A stretch of 64,000 bases of DNA from Pseudonocardia hydrocarbonoxydans (GTDB taxonomy: Bacteria; Actinomycetota; Actinomycetes; Mycobacteriales; Pseudonocardiaceae). Positions within the stretch are counted from its first letter, which is position 1. Each line of letters starts with the position of its first letter. Of this stretch, positions 32,819 through 42,143 are shown in pieces. Both the position numbers and the translations under genes were made by a program. The stretch spans positions 53,352-117,351 of the forward strand of contig NZ_BJNG01000034.1 in the NCBI RefSeq assembly GCF_006539565.1, read 5' to 3'. Under the pieces are notes generated by a model, which was given only the letters and a program-made list of their open reading frames with translations, did not search any database and was not told where the DNA came from.

Positions 32819-33939
32819 CGACCCGACGACGCTTCCTCACCGGTGCCGGCGGGGCCGCCCTCGTCGCCCTGCCCCTGCCCGCCGGGGTGGCGGCGGCCAC
32901 GCCCCCGCCGGCCGCTCCCCCGGCGAACGGCCCCGACGGACACGGCACGGGCCACGCGATGGGCGGCGCGAACGGCGCGACGTTCCGCGGCGGGCAGGGG
33001 GTCGACCACGCGGCGAACGGGTTCGACCCGCGCACCCTGCTGCGCGACTTCGACTACGGCACGGTGACCGTGGAGGACGGGCGGACCGTCCGCACCTGGG
33101 AGATCCTCGCCGAGGACCGCGAGATCGAGGTCGCGCCCGGGGTCCGGTTCCCGGCCTGGACGTTCAACGGGCGCGTCCCCGGCCCGACCCTGCGCTGCAC
33201 CCAGGGCGACCTGCTGCGGGTCCGGTTCGTCAACGGCTCCGAGCACCCGCACACCATGCACTTCCACGGGGTGCACCCGGCCGACATGGACGGCGTGCCG
33301 TTGGTCGGGCGCGGGATCATCTCCCCCGGCGAGGAGTTCACCTACGTCTTCGACGCCGAGCCGTTCGGGCTGCACCTCTACCACTGCCACGTCGGCCCGC
33401 TCGCCGAGCACATCGCCCGCGGCATGTACGGGTGGCTGTGGACCGTTCGCCGGCAGACCACGACCTCACCGGGAGGGCTGGTCGACAAGGGGACGAAGGG
33501 CAAGCGCGCTCGGCTCGTGCCGATCATCGCCGAGGTTCGACCGATGCTCGAGGTCCGGCTCGCGGAGGCGGCCGAGCGGCCGAGCGGGCGCGTCTTCGTC
33601 GGGCCGCGAGGCGGCCGGGTCAGCACGGCGGTTCTTCGGGACGCGACCCATTGGGACGAGGTGGTCAGCTCGCTGGGCTTCGAGCGACTCCGTCGCCACG
33701 ATCTCCGACACACCGGCCTGACCTGGATGGCCGACGCGGGCGTTCCCGTCCACCATCTGCGCAAGATCGCCGGTCACGGCTCGCTGACGACCACCCAGCG
33801 CTACCTGCACCCCGACCGGCAGGCGATGACGGACGCGGGGCTGCTGCTCTCGGCCCACCTGATCGCGACAGCCGGATCTGCACAGCTCCGAGCCGTACCG
33901 AGCTCGTCGACCCGGAGCTGGTTCCCGCCATCCTCATGA
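32815..33939 (+). pseudogene. Multicopper oxidase N-terminal half fused in frame to tyrosine integrase C-terminal half
   Basis: Residues 1-205: Tat signal (TTRRRFLTGAGG) and the first half of a multicopper oxidase with copper motifs HTMHFHGVHP and LHLYHCHVGPLAEHIARGMYG. The protein then changes, near base 33435, into VRRQTTTSPGG...KGTKGKRARLVPIIAEVRP, and continues as the catalytic core of a tyrosine recombinase: FERLRRHDLRHTGLTWMADAGV (HxxR), LRKIAGHGSLTTTQRYLHP (second His and nucleophile Tyr). The oxidase lacks its C-terminal copper domain and the integrase lacks its N-terminal domains and first catalytic Arg. Neither activity is expected. GTG 32815 has a GGAGG and overlaps the MntR stop; the intact oxidase may once have been a Mn-linked enzyme. 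Confidence 0.85.
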
Positions 33940-34290
33940 TCCCGGTCCGACCTGCGGGGAGGGCCCGCCGACCGGTCCTCTCGCCGCACGTGCGGCCGGC
34001 ACCCGGTCGTGCAGCTCGGCCACCTCGGGCACGTCGTGCGGACCAGTCAGGCGTCGTCCAGCTTCGTCACGCGCCACCCGTTCGAGGGAACCAGGCGACC
34101 AGAGTCCGCGCGGCCGGGTCGGAGATCTGCCCGCCGGCCGATCTCGTGACCTCGGGCGAGGAGAGCCCTGAAGTGGGCCCGACGCCACTCGCGATGGCGC
34201 TGTTCCAGCGCAGGCGGTCGCTCGCCCCGACGAGTCGGCGGTCGGCCGCGCGAGATCGCGGACGCTACCGAGCCTCATTGGTTACAGTGC
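33940..34290. other. 351-bp non-coding gap in the element remnant
   Basis: No convincing gene. The long plus-strand frame through here has Arg/Pro-rich shadow composition. The region joins the integrase tail to the YaaC-like gene. Base composition is slightly less GC-rich towards 34240-34290, where a promoter for the YaaC-like gene could lie (TTGGTTACAGT at 34278-34288). Confidence 0.4.
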
Positions 34291-35457
34291 GTGGCCATGC
34301 CCGTGAAGTACCCCCGGAACGTAGACGACGCCTGGCAGCGGCTGCGGTCTCTCCGCCACAGCCCACCCGGCTTCGCCGCCCGAGGCGAACGCAAGGACAC
34401 CTTCTCCGCGGCGCTGGAGCAGTCGGAGCAGTTCTTCCGGGCTTCTGACTCGGTGGGCTACGAGAGCAAGCCTGTGATGCTGTACTACGGACTCAGCCAG
34501 GCGTCCCAGGCGATCCTTGCAGCCAAGCAGGACCCGCGCGTCACCAAGCAGGCCGCCACCGGCCACGGCACCGACTGTCCGAACCGCGGCCAGATCACCG
34601 ACGTTGGCGATCTCAAGGTCTGCGACGCGCGGACCAGGAGCGGCGCACCGCCGAAGGGCGGAGCGTTCCAGCTCCTCGGAAGCGTGCTCGACTCACCAAC
34701 CCTGCCTGCCGGCGTTCCACTGCGGCAGCTCTGGATCAGCCTGCCCGAAGGCGTCAAGCTACCCCCGACGAAGGCGGGCAACCTGTTCGGAGCTGCGCTG
34801 CTCGAACGACATGACGGGCACGACTACGGCAAGGCGTTCCAGGCAACGACCGGTCGCGTCGGAACGCTCGCGCACCTCCCGTACGACCTCATGCCGCTCG
34901 ACGTCGCCGAGGTCGAGCGGCAGATCATCGAGCGCTACCCGTCGCTGCGGAACTTCCGCGTGATGCCCAACTGGCAGGGCTGCCCCGATGTCGCGCACTG
35001 GGTGTTACTGCTCGACCCGCAGGGACTCCGGGCATCCCTGTCGTTCGACCGCGGGGACCGGCCGATGGAGCACCGCGAGATGTTCGGAATGGTCGACCTG
35101 GGACCACGGGTCTACGGCGACGGCACGACCAAGTGCATCTGGATACTGCCGACTCTGGCCGGCAACACGGCCCCGCTGCATCCCCTCGCGACCTGATACG
35201 CGGTCTTGTTCGGACTGTCCGAACTCGCCCGCTACCAGCCGACCACCTGGGCCAGGGCCATCAACATCAACACCTCGGCCGACGCCACCGCGCTAGAACA
35301 CATCATGGGTACCGCGCACCTGGCGTGCGTGAACCTCGTCGCCGAGCTGTTCGAGATCCGCCACCCACCGCATGACAATCCGCCAGAGGGATGGCGCCGG
35401 CACACCGAGCGAGTCCTGACCTGGCAGCGGCAGCAGATCGCCATCAGCGAGCCGTGA
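34291..35457 (+). pseudogene. YaaC-like protein gene with in-frame TGA
   Basis: The frame from GTG 34291 (or ATG 34297) encodes 301 residues, stops at TGA 35194-35196, and continues in the same frame to 35457. The N-terminal DDAWQRLRSLRHSPPGFAARGERKDTFSAALEQSEQFFRASDSVGYESKPVMLYYGLSQASQAI and the post-stop YAVLFGLSELARYQPTTWARAININTSADATALEHIM are both parts of YaaC-like proteins, where the stop falls at a position that is usually Trp (HPLATW), so TGG to TGA is the simplest change. YaaC function is unknown. Codon use is a little less GC-biased than the surroundings, consistent with cargo of an integrated element. Confidence 0.78.
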
Positions 35458-35518
35458 CGGACGCCGGGCATCTGCTCTCGGCCCCCTGAACGTCATACCC
35501 TGTTCTGCACAGCTCCGC
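35454..35518 (+). pseudogene. Second tyrosine-integrase 3'-end remnant
   Basis: GTGACGGACGCCGGGCATCT and the following CTGCTCTCGGCCCCCTGA read TDAGHLLSAP-stop, matching the integrase tail TDAGLLLSAHL at 33828-33863. The following TCTGCACAGCTCCG (35502-35515) is identical to 33887-33900. This is therefore the terminal stretch of another, related integrase gene. Confidence 0.65.
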
Positions 35519-35653
35519 GGCGGATGGGCGCCTCCGGTCCCAGATGGGTCCCAAGCAGTCCCGAGTCCCGTAGACGGTCATCGTTCTGGGGCCGTTCCGG
35601 ATCCGTCCCACGAGGATCGATGTCTACGACGTCCGCCCTGTTCAGGAGCACGA

Positions 35654-35688
35654 AACGGGCGGCTCCCCGTCGAGAGGAACCGCCCGTT
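35654..35688 (-). terminator. Terminator hairpin after tRNA-Pro
   Basis: AACGGGCGG (35654-35662) pairs with CCGCCCGTT (35680-35688), extended by TCC/GGA inside. It starts 8 bases from the tRNA 3' end and, read on the minus strand, ends in GTTTCG. It is a strong terminator for the tRNA transcript. Confidence 0.7.
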
Positions 35689-35695
35689 CCGACCG

Positions 35696-35769
<74 letters not shown>

Positions 35770-35986
35770 GCCGCCCCCGAAGAGGCTCGATCAGCCTACC
35801 CCACCGCTGAACCCGGGCCTCGCCCGGCCGGTCGTGGCTCCCCCCATCACCGGGTCGCCGCACCTGCTGGACGCCGATCCCGGTTCCCCGGCATCCGCGA
35901 CCCCGCCATCCTGCGCGCAGCCGGTGCCGGCCACCACCGCCTTCGGTCGCCCGGCGGGGGCGACCTTGGTGGGTACCGGCCGGTAA

Positions 35987-37093
35987 CTACGCGTGCGCGG
36001 GCGCGTGCTCGAGCGGGAACCGGGCCGACACCGCGAACCCGCCGTCGGGCCGTGGGCCCGCGGTGAGCCGGCCCCCGGCGGCGCCGACCCGCTCGGCGAG
36101 CCCGGCCAGCCCGGCACCGCCGCGACCGACGACGTCACGGGGCTCGTCGGGGGCGGTGTTGTCGATCCGCACCGTCAGCTCGTCGGCGGCGCACCCGACC
36201 TCGACGCGGACGGCCGCGCCGGGGGCGTGGCGCGCCGCGTTGGTCAGTGACTCCTGCACCACGTGGTAGGCCGCCCGCCCGAGCTGGGGGCACAGCCCCG
36301 CGGCCCGGTGGTCGTCGACCAGCTCGACGGACAGGCCCGCGTCGCGCCACTGGGCCACCAGTGCGTCCACCTCGGCGAGGGTGTCGGCGGGATCGGCGGG
36401 CGTTGGGAGCGGACCGCCGGCCAGCCCGAGCGCCCCCCGGACCTCGGCGAGCGAGCGCTTGGCCAGCACCCGCAGCTCGTCGGCGGCGCGGCGGGTGTCG
36501 TCCTCGCGGGTCGATGCGGCGAGCGCGGCCGCGGTGACCGCGATGAGCGTGATGTGGTGCCCGACGGCGTCGTGGATCTCCCGCCCGATCCGGTCCCGCT
36601 CCTCGGCCCGCGCGGCGTCCGCGCGGGCGGCCAGTGCGGTGTCGCGCGCCCGGGCCAGCTCGGCCAGGCTCTCGACCAGCCTGGCCCGGGTGCCCACCAG
36701 CATCCCGACCACGGTGGCCGCCCCGGCGTTCACCACCACGTAGCCGACGACCAGCACGCCCTGGTTCCACCGCAGGTCCTGGGTGGCGAACACCGGCGCC
36801 ACCGCCGCGACGACGGGCAGGACCAGCCACGCCGCCAGCACGGGGCCCGACCGGTGGTGGCGCCCGAGCCGGTAGAGCGCGACGAGCGCGGGCGGCCATC
36901 CCAGGCCACCGGCCAGCCCGGCGAGCGTGCCGAGCACCGCCACCGGCGGCCACAGGTGCCGAAGCGGCAACAGGGCGCACCCCACCAGCGCCGCGGGCAC
37001 CGACCAGGAGAACGCCGGCTCCCCCAGCACCGCCACCCCGGCGGGCACCAGCACCGCGAGCGACTCCCGGCCGACGATCCGCGCCCACCGCAT
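35987..37093 (-). CDS. Two-component sensor histidine kinase (HisKA_3 type)
   Basis: A 368-residue NarL-type sensor kinase. Four to five membrane helices occupy residues 1-140, with no large extracellular domain. The phosphoacceptor region is RAEERDRIGREIHDAVGHHITLIAVTAAAL (His near residue 175), and the ATPase domain has AAYHVVQESLTNAARHAPGA (N box), a D-x-TAPDEP segment and GRGGAGLAGLAERVGAAGG (G box). It phosphorylates the response regulator encoded three bases upstream. The stimulus is unknown; the membrane-only sensor suggests envelope or antibiotic stress, as in many actinobacterial homologues. Confidence 0.92.
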   Translation of the reverse strand: MRWARIVGRESLAVLVPAGVAVLGEPAFSWSVPAALVGCALLPLRHLWPPVAVLGTLAGLAGGLGWPPALVALYRLGRHHRSGPVLAAWLVLPVVAAVAPVFATQDLRWNQGVLVVGYVVVNAGAATVVGMLVGTRARLVESLAELARARDTALAARADAARAEERDRIGREIHDAVGHHITLIAVTAAALAASTREDDTRRAADELRVLAKRSLAEVRGALGLAGGPLPTPADPADTLAEVDALVAQWRDAGLSVELVDDHRAAGLCPQLGRAAYHVVQESLTNAARHAPGAAVRVEVGCAADELTVRIDNTAPDEPRDVVGRGGAGLAGLAERVGAAGGRLTAGPRPDGGFAVSARFPLEHAPAHA

Positions 37094-37096
37094 CCG

Positions 37097-37744
37097 CTAC
37101 ATCCCCCACCCCTGCGCCAGCAGCGCCGCCTGCACCCGGTTCTCCGCACCCAGCTTCACCAGCAGCGCCGAGACGTACTTCTTGACGGTCGCGGGGGCGA
37201 GACCCAGCCGCGCCCCGATGGCGGCGTTGGGCTCCCCCGCCGCCAGGCCGCGCAGCACCTGCTGCTCGCGCAGCGTCAGCTCCGTGGGCGGCCGGGCCGG
37301 AGGCCGCCCGTCCAGCCGCGGCAGCAGGCGCGCGGTGATCCTCGGGTCCAGCACGGCGCCGCCCGCGGCGAGATCGAGCACCGCGCGGACCAGCGCGTCG
37401 GGCTCGGCGTCCTTGAGCAGGAAGCCCTGGACGCCGATGCGCAGCGCCTCGGTGACGTACTCATCCAGGTCGAACGTCGTGAGCACCGCGGACGGCGGCG
37501 CGTCCGGCCGCGCGCACAGCGTCCGGAGCGCGGCCAGGCCCCCGCCGCCGGGCATCTGGACGTCGACGAGCACGACGTCGGGGCGGTGGCGGTCGACCTG
37601 GGCGAGCAGCGCGTCGCCGTCGTCGGCCTCGCCCACGACGCGCACGCTGCGACCGACCTCCAGCACCGTGCGCAGCCCGGCCCGCATCAGCGGCTCGTCG
37701 TCGGCCAGCACGACGCGCACGGCCGCGTGTTCCCCCCGGTTCAC
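37097..37744 (-). CDS. LuxR/NarL-family response regulator
   Basis: A 215-residue regulator. Receiver domain: VVLADDEPLMRAGLRTVLE (acidic DD), phosphoacceptor Asp in VVLVDVQMPGGGGLAAL near residue 60, Thr in VLTTFDLDEYV, Lys in FLLKDAEPDAL. The DNA-binding domain at residues 150-212 is the LuxR fold LTLREQQVLRGLAAGEPNAAIGARLGLAPATVKKYVSALLVKLGAENRVQAA. GTG 37744 is used. It is the first gene of the pair, with its kinase cotranscribed after 3 bp. Targets are unknown. Confidence 0.93.
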   Translation of the reverse strand: MNRGEHAAVRVVLADDEPLMRAGLRTVLEVGRSVRVVGEADDGDALLAQVDRHRPDVVLVDVQMPGGGGLAALRTLCARPDAPPSAVLTTFDLDEYVTEALRIGVQGFLLKDAEPDALVRAVLDLAAGGAVLDPRITARLLPRLDGRPPARPPTELTLREQQVLRGLAAGEPNAAIGARLGLAPATVKKYVSALLVKLGAENRVQAALLAQGWGM

Positions 37745-37763
37745 CCGGCCGAGCGTAGTGGGG

Positions 37764-39200
37764 CTACTTCCGGGCGCGCTTCTCCCGCACCCGGATCGAC
37801 ATCCGGATGGGCGACCCGGTGAACCCGAACTCCTCGCGCAGCCGTCGCTCCAGGAACCGCCGGTAGCCCGCCTCCAGGAACCCGCTGGTGAACAGCACGA
37901 ACGTCGGCGGGCGGGTGGCGGCCTGCGTGGCGAACAGGATCTTGGGCTGCTTGCCGCCGCGGACCGGCGGCGGCGTCGCGGCCACCACCTCGGAGAGCCA
38001 GCCGTTGAGCCGCCCGGTGGGCACGCGACGGTCCCAGGACGCGAGGGCGGTGCGCAGCGAGGGCGCGATCTTCGTCACCGAGCGCCCGGTCAGCGCCGAG
38101 ATGTTGACGCGCTCGGCCCACCGCACGCGCACCAGGTCGCGCTCGAGCTCGCGCTTCATCGCCAGCCGGCGGTCCTCGTCGACGAGGTCCCACTTGTTGA
38201 AGACCAGCACCAGCGCGCGTCCGGCCTCCTCGACCATCGTGATCACGCGCTGGTCCTGCTCGGCGATCGGCTCGCCCGCGTCGATCAGCACGACCGCCAC
38301 CTCGGCCGCCTCGATCGCGGCCTTCGTGCGCAGGCTGGCGTAGTACTCCATGCCGCTCGCGGTGTTGACGCGCTTGCGCAGGCCCGCGGTGTCGACGAAG
38401 CGCCAGACCTCGCCGTCGAGCTCCACCAGGGAGTCGACGGGGTCGACCGTGGTGCCCGCGACCTCGTGCACCACCGAGCGGACCTCCCCGGAGACCCGGT
38501 TGAGCAGGCTCGACTTGCCGACGTTCGGCTTGCCCACCAGCGCCACGCGGCGCGGCCCGCCCGGGGCGCCGAACCCGAGGTCGCGCGGGCTCTCCGGGAG
38601 GATGTCCAGGATCCGGTCGAGCAGGTCGCCCGAGCCACGGCCGTGCAGGCCCGATACCGGGTGCGGCTCGCCGAGCCCGAGACGCCACAGCGCGGCGATG
38701 TCGGAGGTGAGCCGGTCGTCGTCGGCCTTGGTGGCGCACAGCATCACCGGCACGTCACCGCGGCGCAGCACGCGCGCGACGGCCTCGTCGGTGGTGGTCG
38801 CCCCCACCGAGGCGTCGACGACGAGCAGCACGGCGTCCGCGGTCTGCATCGCCATCTCCGCCTGCGCCGCGACCGAGGCCTGCAGGCCCTTGGCGTCGGG
38901 CTCCCACCCGCCGGTGTCGACGAGGGTGAAGCGCCGCCCGTTCCACAGCGCGTCGTAGGCGATGCGGTCGCGGGTGACGCCCGGGATGTCCTGGACGACC
39001 GCCTCGCGCCGCCCCAGCAGGCGGTTGACCAGCGTCGACTTGCCGACGTTGGGCCGCCCGACCACCGCGAGCACCGGGGCCGGCACCAGTCCCTCGGGTT
39101 CGCCGTCCGCCCCGTCGACCAGGTCGGCGTCGGTGAACTCGGCCGGGTCGAGACCCAGGCGGCCCATCTCGGTGAGGGTGTCCTCGTCGTACTCGCTCAT
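37764..39200 (-). CDS. der: GTPase Der (EngA), ribosome assembly
   Basis: A 478-residue double-Era GTPase. G domain 1: [21 protein letters not shown] near residue 42, DTGGWEPD, and CATKADD as the G4 counterpart (normally NKxD). G domain 2: [19 protein letters not shown] near 215, [17 protein letters not shown]. The C-terminal KH-like domain ends with [14 protein letters not shown]. It matures the 50S subunit. ATG 39200 is four bases inside the plsC stop. An acidic N-terminal extension of about 35 residues ([22 protein letters not shown]) is usual in Actinobacteria. Confidence 0.97.
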   Translation of the reverse strand: MSEYDEDTLTEMGRLGLDPAEFTDADLVDGADGEPEGLVPAPVLAVVGRPNVGKSTLVNRLLGRREAVVQDIPGVTRDRIAYDALWNGRRFTLVDTGGWEPDAKGLQASVAAQAEMAMQTADAVLLVVDASVGATTTDEAVARVLRRGDVPVMLCATKADDDRLTSDIAALWRLGLGEPHPVSGLHGRGSGDLLDRILDILPESPRDLGFGAPGGPRRVALVGKPNVGKSSLLNRVSGEVRSVVHEVAGTTVDPVDSLVELDGEVWRFVDTAGLRKRVNTASGMEYYASLRTKAAIEAAEVAVVLIDAGEPIAEQDQRVITMVEEAGRALVLVFNKWDLVDEDRRLAMKRELERDLVRVRWAERVNISALTGRSVTKIAPSLRTALASWDRRVPTGRLNGWLSEVVAATPPPVRGGKQPKILFATQAATRPPTFVLFTSGFLEAGYRRFLERRLREEFGFTGSPIRMSIRVREKRARK

Positions 39201-39841
39201 GTGTTGCTCCGTAGGGCATCGAGTTCTCGGACCATCCCGGCCAGCGCGGCCCGGACGGTCTCGGTGGCGGCGGCGAGACCCGCGCGCCCACCACCTGCGG
39301 GGAGGTCGAGCGGCTCGCCGACCAGCACGTCCACCCGGGGGCGCAGGCGACGACCGGCACCGGCCGGGCGGCGCGTGCCCCGGCAGACCACCGGCAGCAC
39401 CACCGCACCGGACGCGCGCGCCAGCCAGGCCGCGCCGTGCTGCGCCGCGGCCATGTCGCCCTCGCCGCGGGTCCCCTCGGGGAACACCCCGACGAGCCCG
39501 CCCTCGCGCAACACCGCCACCGCTGCGGTCAACGGTCGCCGGTCGGGCGCCCCGCGGCGCACTCCCAGCTGGCCGATCAGTGGTAGCGCCCGGCCGGCCG
39601 GCCCGTCGAACATCTCCTGCTTGACCAGGAACACCGCGCGGCGCCCGACCAGTCCGAACAGCAACGGGCCGTCGACGAACGCGCTGTGGTTGGCGACGAG
39701 CACCACCGGACCGGCGGCCGGCAACCGGTCGCCGTGGTGCACCCGCACCCGGTAGAACGGCGTGAACAGCCACGTCCCGACCCACCGGGCGAGGTCGTGG
39801 AACCACGGCCACGACCCCTCGGGGAGTTGGGTCCCCTTCAC
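39197..39841 (-). CDS. plsC: 1-acyl-sn-glycerol-3-phosphate acyltransferase (PlsC)
   Basis: A 214-residue membrane-associated acyltransferase. The catalytic [11 protein letters not shown] (Hx4D) lies near residue 50, the substrate-binding [22 protein letters not shown] near 120, and [12 protein letters not shown] near 145. It acylates lysophosphatidate or a related lysolipid. It sits between cmk and der with 4-base overlaps on both sides, so it belongs to that operon; the M. tuberculosis counterpart run (Rv1712-Rv1713) lacks it. Confidence 0.9.
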   Translation of the reverse strand: MKGTQLPEGSWPWFHDLARWVGTWLFTPFYRVRVHHGDRLPAAGPVVLVANHSAFVDGPLLFGLVGRRAVFLVKQEMFDGPAGRALPLIGQLGVRRGAPDRRPLTAAVAVLREGGLVGVFPEGTRGEGDMAAAQHGAAWLARASGAVVLPVVCRGTRRPAGAGRRLRPRVDVLVGEPLDLPAGGGRAGLAAATETVRAALAGMVRELDALRSNT

Positions 39842-40542
39842 CGCACCAGGCCCCGCTCCCCCACCAGCCTACGCAGCTCGTCGAGCACGGCGTCGACGCT
39901 CAGGTGGTCGGTGTCCAGGACGACGGCGTCGGCGGCCGCGGTCAGCGGCGAGACGGTGCGGGTGGTGTCGAGGTGGTCGCGACGCCGGACGGCGGCGAGC
40001 ACCGTGGCGGCGTCGGCCCCGCGCCCGGCCTTGCGGTCCTGCGCGCCGCGGCGGGCGGCGCGGATCTCGTCGGAGGCGGTGAGGTAGACCTTCAGCGCGG
40101 CGTCCGGCGCGACGACGGTGCCGATGTCGCGGCCCTCGACCACCATCCCGCCCTGCGCCGCCACGGCGGAGGCGATCAGCTCGCGCTGCCGCCCGACGAT
40201 CAGCTCCCGGATCTCCGGGTGCGCCGAGACCGCGCTGACCAGCCCGGTCACCGCGGTGCCCCGGATCTCCGCCTCGACGTCCTCGCCGCAGAGCAGGATC
40301 CGCGGCGCCGCCGGGTCGGTGCCCGACTCGATCCTGGCCTGCGCCGCGGCCAGCACGACGTCGCGGGCGGCGCTGTCGGCGTCGAGCCCCGCACGCAGTA
40401 CCGCCAGCGTCGCCGCCCGGTACATCGCGCCGGTGTCGAGGTAGGGCACCGCGCACTCGCGTGCCAACCGCCTGGCGACGGTGGACTTCCCGGTGCCCGA
40501 CGGGCCGTCCATCGCGACGACCCCGTGCAACCTGCCCGCCAC
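39838..40542 (-). CDS. cmk: Cytidylate kinase
   Basis: A 234-residue NMP kinase. P-loop [18 protein letters not shown] near residue 12, CMP-site [16 protein letters not shown], and the conserved [32 protein letters not shown] near 135. [34 protein letters not shown] closes the fold. It makes CDP from CMP for nucleotide recycling. GTG 40542 is used. It lies downstream of rluB in the usual order but separated by a large hairpin, so it may have its own promoter in the 242-bp gap. Confidence 0.96.
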   Translation of the reverse strand: MAGRLHGVVAMDGPSGTGKSTVARRLARECAVPYLDTGAMYRAATLAVLRAGLDADSAARDVVLAAAQARIESGTDPAAPRILLCGEDVEAEIRGTAVTGLVSAVSAHPEIRELIVGRQRELIASAVAAQGGMVVEGRDIGTVVAPDAALKVYLTASDEIRAARRGAQDRKAGRGADAATVLAAVRRRDHLDTTRTVSPLTAAADAVVLDTDHLSVDAVLDELRRLVGERGLVR

Positions 40543-40680
40543 CGGCCCGACCCCTCATCCGGGGCCCCGCGGCCCCCTGCTCGCCGCATCACGGCCTACG
40601 ACCCGCGGACGCGGGCCGCCCTCCATCATGCCGTGCGCCGGATCGGGCGACGTCAGCGGCATGGACCTCCCGCCCACCCC

Positions 40681-40785
40681 ACCCGCGAGTCGGGAGGATC
40701 GTGCGACCGAGTCCGCTCCGGCGTGCGCGCCCGGGACCCGCACGGAGGCGACGACTCGGTCGCACGGATGTCCCGACTCGCGGGT
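40681..40785. repeat. 105-nt extended inverted repeat between rluB and cmk
   Basis: Arms 40681-40713 and 40753-40785 (33 nt each) are inverted copies: both read ACCCGCGAGTCGGGA...CGTGCGACCGAGTC, with only the central four bases differing. The 39-base loop folds further (CTCC...GGAG and GTGCG/CGCAC). It begins at the rluB stop codon. It could be a strong terminator, an RNA-processing site, or a miniature mobile element. Confidence 0.85.
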
Positions 40786-41561
40786 TACAGGCCGACCGAG
40801 GCGTAGAGCGAGCCGATCTCGCTGCGGTTGAGCGGCCGGAACCGGCCGGGCCGCTGGTCGCCGAGCAGGACGTCGCCGACGGCGGTGCGCACCAGGCGCT
40901 GCACCGGGAACCCGACCTCGTCGAGCAGGCGGCGCACGACGTGCTTGCGCCCCTCGTGGATCTTCAGCTCCACCATCGACCGCCCCGGGGTGGAGTCGAC
41001 GAGCTTGAAGGAGTCGACGACGACCGGCCCGTCCTCCAGCTCGACCCCGGCCCGCAGCCGCTTGCCCAGATCGCGCGGCAGCTGGCCCATCACCTCGGCG
41101 ACGTAGGTCTTCTGCACCTCGTAGGACGGGTGCATCAGCCGGTGGCCGAGCTCGCCGTCGTTCATCAGCAGCAGCAGGCCCTCGGTCTCGGCGTCGAGGC
41201 GGCCGACGTGGAACAGCCGGCTGCGCGGCGCGCCGGTGAAGTGCTCCTCCATGATCCCGCGCTCGACGATGAGGTCGCCCACGCTGGGCCGGCCCAGGTC
41301 GTCCGACATCGACGACAGCAGCCCGCGCGGCTTGTTCAGCGCGAGGTAGACCATGTCGTCGCTGAGCACGATCCGGGAGCCGTCGACGTGGACGACCGCG
41401 GTGTCGGGATCTATCCGGCGGCCCTGCTCCCGCACGACCTCGCCGTCGACGCTGACCCGGCCCTGCGCGATCAGCTCCTCCGACGCGCGCCGCGACGCCA
41501 CGCCGGCCTGGGCCAGCACCTTCTGCAGTCGCACGCCGTCACGGTCTTGGCTGGTGTTCAC
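40785..41561 (-). CDS. rluB: 23S rRNA pseudouridine synthase RluB-type
   Basis: A 258-residue RsuA/RluB-family synthase. Residues 8-55: S4 RNA-binding domain (VRLQKVLAQAGVASRRASEELIAQGRVSVDGEVV). Catalytic motif: FHVGRLDAETEGLLLLMNDGELGHRLMHPS with Asp near 120. C-terminal motif: IHEGRKHVVRRLLDEVGFPVQRLVR. It isomerises a uridine in 23S rRNA. It follows scpB by 12 bp and is cotranscribed with it. The stop TAA is the first bases of the large inverted repeat. Confidence 0.93.
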   Translation of the reverse strand: MNTSQDRDGVRLQKVLAQAGVASRRASEELIAQGRVSVDGEVVREQGRRIDPDTAVVHVDGSRIVLSDDMVYLALNKPRGLLSSMSDDLGRPSVGDLIVERGIMEEHFTGAPRSRLFHVGRLDAETEGLLLLMNDGELGHRLMHPSYEVQKTYVAEVMGQLPRDLGKRLRAGVELEDGPVVVDSFKLVDSTPGRSMVELKIHEGRKHVVRRLLDEVGFPVQRLVRTAVGDVLLGDQRPGRFRPLNRSEIGSLYASVGL

Positions 41562-41573
41562 GGGTCCTACTTC

Positions 41574-42143
41574 TCACATGTCGTCGATCGAGTCCACATC
41601 GGGCAGCAGCGGGGCCAGCGGGGGCAGGTCCTCCACGGAGGACAGCCCCAGGCGCTCCAGGAACAGCTCGGTGGTGCGGAACAGGGTGCCCTGCGTCGCG
41701 CCGTCGATACCGGCCTCCTGCACCAGCCCGCGGGACACCAGCGTACGCAGCACCCCGTCGCAGTTGACGCCGCGCACCGCCGAGACCCGTGCGCGGGTCA
41801 CCGGCTGCCGGTAGGCGATCACCGCGAGGGTCTCCAGTGCGGCCCGGGTGAGCTTCGCGCGCTGCCCGTCCAGCAGCAGCCGCTCGACGTAGGGCGCGTA
41901 GGTCTCGCGCGTGTAGAACCGCCAGCCGCCGCCGACGTGGCGCAGGTCGATGCCCCGCCCGGCCTCGGTGTACTCGCGCGACAGGCGCACCAGCGACGAC
42001 CGCACCCTGGCGACGGGCTGGTCCAGCGCCAGCGCGAGCGCGTCGGCCTCGGTCGGGGCGTCGACGACCAGCAGCAGCGCCTCCAGCGCCCCGTCGAGCT
42101 CGGGGTCGGCGAACAGCGCCAGCTCCTCCTCTAGGGCGTCCAT
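41574..42143 (-). CDS. scpB: Segregation and condensation protein ScpB
   Basis: A 189-residue kleisin-associated winged-helix protein: GALEALLLVVDAPTEADALALAL, then GWRFYTRETYAPYVERLLLDGQRAKLTRAALETLAVIAYRQPVTRARVSAVRGVNCDGVLRTLVSRGLVQEAG, the family's two winged helices. It binds ScpA and SMC in chromosome condensation. ATG 42143 lies 13 bases inside scpA. Confidence 0.95.
   Translation of the reverse strand: MDALEEELALFADPELDGALEALLLVVDAPTEADALALALDQPVARVRSSLVRLSREYTEAGRGIDLRHVGGGWRFYTRETYAPYVERLLLDGQRAKLTRAALETLAVIAYRQPVTRARVSAVRGVNCDGVLRTLVSRGLVQEAGIDGATQGTLFRTTELFLERLGLSSVEDLPPLAPLLPDVDSIDDM

Noticed and set aside
32815..33939. Oxidase-integrase protein as a genuine functional fusion
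   Set aside because: Both parts lack essential regions and an exported recombinase makes no sense; it lies in a degraded integration site.
33432..34448. A 338-codon plus-strand frame across the element remnant
   Set aside because: Overlaps the integrase half and the YaaC-like gene in other frames and has shadow composition.
35194..35196. TGA in the YaaC-like gene as a selenocysteine codon
   Set aside because: The conserved residue is Trp, not Cys, and no stem-loop suitable for selenocysteine insertion is evident downstream. The surroundings are degenerate.
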